Origin: Caldilineaceae bacterium
GTDB taxonomy: Bacteria; Chloroflexota; Anaerolineae; Caldilineales; Caldilineaceae
Assembly (NCBI GenBank): GCA_020845455.1
Contig: JADLFO010000070.1
Coordinates: 1-34,739 of the forward strand
Direction: 5' to 3'
Length of the DNA stretch: 34,739 bases
Shown: positions 33,607 through 34,739 of the stretch, piece after piece
How the letters are laid out: every line of letters begins with the position of its first letter
Position numbering within the stretch: the stretch's first letter is position 1
Translations under genes and position numbers: made by a program
Notes under the pieces: generated by a model
Told to the model about the DNA's origin: nothing
Seen by the model: the letters and a program-made list of their open reading frames with translations, nothing else
Database searches by the model: none

Positions 33607-34739
33607 ATGGCAAAGCTCAAGCAGCAGATCCGTTGGCTGAGCGCCGCTGCGGTCATCACGGTGTTGTCGTTGGTCTTGGTCTTTGGGCTGGATGGGCAGG
33701 CCCAGGCGCAGATGGCTGCGCCGCAAGCGCCGCGCCCGGCGCAACCTGTGCAGTTCGGGCCGGGCGCGGCGCGTCTGGCCCAGGCCGGCGGAGAGCAGAT
33801 TTTCCGGGGCGACCTCGTGGTCGAGCCTGGCCGCGTGATCGACGGCGATGTCGCGGTCTACAGCGGTGATGTGCAGGTCGATGAAGGGGGACAGATCCAG
33901 GGCAACCTGGTTGTCTACAGCGGCGACCTGGAGATTCGCCCCGGCGGAAGCGTTGGCGGCGATGTGACCACCTTTTCGGGCGATATTGAGATCGCGGGCC
34001 GCGTCGGCGGCAATATCGCCAGTTGGAGCGGGGATGTCGGCTTGGCGTCGACGGCACGCGTCGAGGGCGGCGTCAGCGTGCTCAGCGGCGAGATTCGCCG
34101 GGAACAGGGGGCCTATGTCGGTGGCAGCGTAGCCAAAGGGCCGCAGTTGCGTCTGCCAGGCGCGCCCAGCCGTGAACTCCCAGTCCCCCCAAGCACGGCG
34201 CTGCGCGATCGTTCGGTAGGCTTCTTGGGCTGGATCGGCCAGCTATTTCTGCGGCTGATCGGCGCGGTGCTGCTGACGGCGTTGGCGACGCTGTTGGTCG
34301 GGGTGTTGGCCTATGCAGCTCCGGAATTGGTGAGCCGTGTACGCCGCCAGATGAACGAGAACTTGGCGTTGAGCTTTGTGATCGGGCTGTTGACCAACTT
34401 GGTGCTGCTTCTCCTGGCGGGGCTGTTGAGCGCGACGATCTGTCTGCTGCCGATCGCGCTTGTCCCCATTTTGCTGCTCTTGGGGATTAACCTGGTGGGG
34501 TGGACGGCGGTCTCGCAGGTGGCGGGCGAGCGTGTCTCGGCCTGGGTCAAGCAGCCGGTGCAGCCTGCGTTGGCCGCCGCGGTGGGCGCGGTGGTGCTGA
34601 CCGGCGTGATGGCGCTGCTGTGGGCCATGGGCGGCTGCTTCCGCTTTATCGGCTTTCTGGCGATGCTGGGCGTTGGCTCGTTTGGCGCCGGGGCCGTGCT
34701 GCTGCCTTGGCTGAGCGGACGGCGCACGGGCGGCGGGCC
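33607..34739 (+). CDS. Bactofilin-like (polymer-forming) repeat protein with membrane helices, cut by window end
   Basis: At least 377 residues, open at the right edge. A signal-like N-terminus (WLSAAAVITVLSLVLVFGL, then GQAQAQ) precedes about five beta-helix rungs with the repeating pattern G-x-V-x-G-D-V-x-x-x-S-G-D, e.g. VIDGDVAVYSGDVQVDEGG, IQGNLVVYSGDLEIRPGG and VGGDVTTFSGDIEIAG. This resembles bactofilin and related polymer-forming proteins. From about residue 200 there are at least four hydrophobic segments (LFLRLIGAVLLTALATLLVG, SFVIGLLTNLVLLLLAGLL, LLPIALVPILLLLGINLV, ALAAAVGAVVLTGVMALL). GAAGAGGTAGG precedes the ATG. It is the likely effector or sensor of the sigma/anti-sigma pair. 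Confidence 0.82.
   Translation, partial: MAKLKQQIRWLSAAAVITVLSLVLVFGLDGQAQAQMAAPQAPRPAQPVQFGPGAARLAQAGGEQIFRGDLVVEPGRVIDGDVAVYSGDVQVDEGGQIQGNLVVYSGDLEIRPGGSVGGDVTTFSGDIEIAGRVGGNIASWSGDVGLASTARVEGGVSVLSGEIRREQGAYVGGSVAKGPQLRLPGAPSRELPVPPSTALRDRSVGFLGWIGQLFLRLIGAVLLTALATLLVGVLAYAAPELVSRVRRQMNENLALSFVIGLLTNLVLLLLAGLLSATICLLPIALVPILLLLGINLVGWTAVSQVAGERVSAWVKQPVQPALAAAVGAVVLTGVMALLWAMGGCFRFIGFLAMLGVGSFGAGAVLLPWLSGRRTGGG

Overview
The window is GC-rich chromosomal DNA from a bacterium that looks like a member of the Chloroflexota (Anaerolineae/Caldilineae type). This placement is inference from gene content: Thr/Pro-rich lipoproteins, membrane Ser/Thr kinases with beta-propeller ectodomains, a large PTPS-related membrane protein with repeated beta domains, and a family-5 solute-binding lipoprotein used beside a glycosidase. 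No rRNA, tRNA, insertion sequence or CRISPR array was seen. Genes are dense, many with 4-base ATGA/GTGA overlaps.

Layout. 1-807: tail of an unknown gene and a SpoU/TrmH RNA methylase with an N-terminal zinc-ribbon-like segment. 808-8813: a long leader behind a consensus promoter, then a six-gene operon for a peptide-type (Opp/Dpp) ABC importer ending in a GH51 alpha-L-arabinofuranosidase and a strong terminator, probably for uptake and trimming of arabinose-containing oligosaccharides. 9111-14743: a VOC protein, then on the minus strand a hydrolase, a decayed MhqO-like dioxygenase, an SDR epimerase and a 1020-residue membrane protein. 14829-16652: a metallophosphoesterase and an acetyltransferase. 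16718-24332: a signalling block with an ECF sigma factor, an FHA plus winged-helix regulator, two tandem membrane Ser/Thr kinases divergent from it, and a lipoprotein. 24527-27666: a dihydroorotate-dehydrogenase-like protein without the usual catalytic motif, a radical SAM DNA-repair-type protein behind a LexA-like box, D-aminoacyl-tRNA deacylase and a coiled-coil protein. 27726-31842 (minus): a ChlI/ChlD-type metal chelatase, a TPR protein and a HisN-like phosphatase. 32178-end: ECF sigma factor, membrane anti-sigma candidate and a bactofilin-like membrane protein cut by the window edge.

The most notable observation is in the chelatase locus. The AAA+ (ChlI-like) frame ends one codon after a run of eight A, and a -1 slip on that run enters exactly the frame of the downstream acidic linker and VWA (ChlD-like) domain, which has no start codon or ribosome binding site of its own ahead of the linker. 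This gives either a 368-residue I subunit or a 690-residue I-D fusion. Second is the radical SAM gene: a consensus promoter (TTGACA-N17-TATACT) holds a GAAC-N4-GTTC palindrome in its spacer and its -10 box lies 6 bases before the ATG, suggesting a leaderless, SOS-type controlled transcript. Other points are a paired kinase/FHA regulator module, a 30-base perfect palindrome at the predicted 5' end of the chelatase mRNA, and a freshly decayed dioxygenase beside its still intact hydrolase partner.
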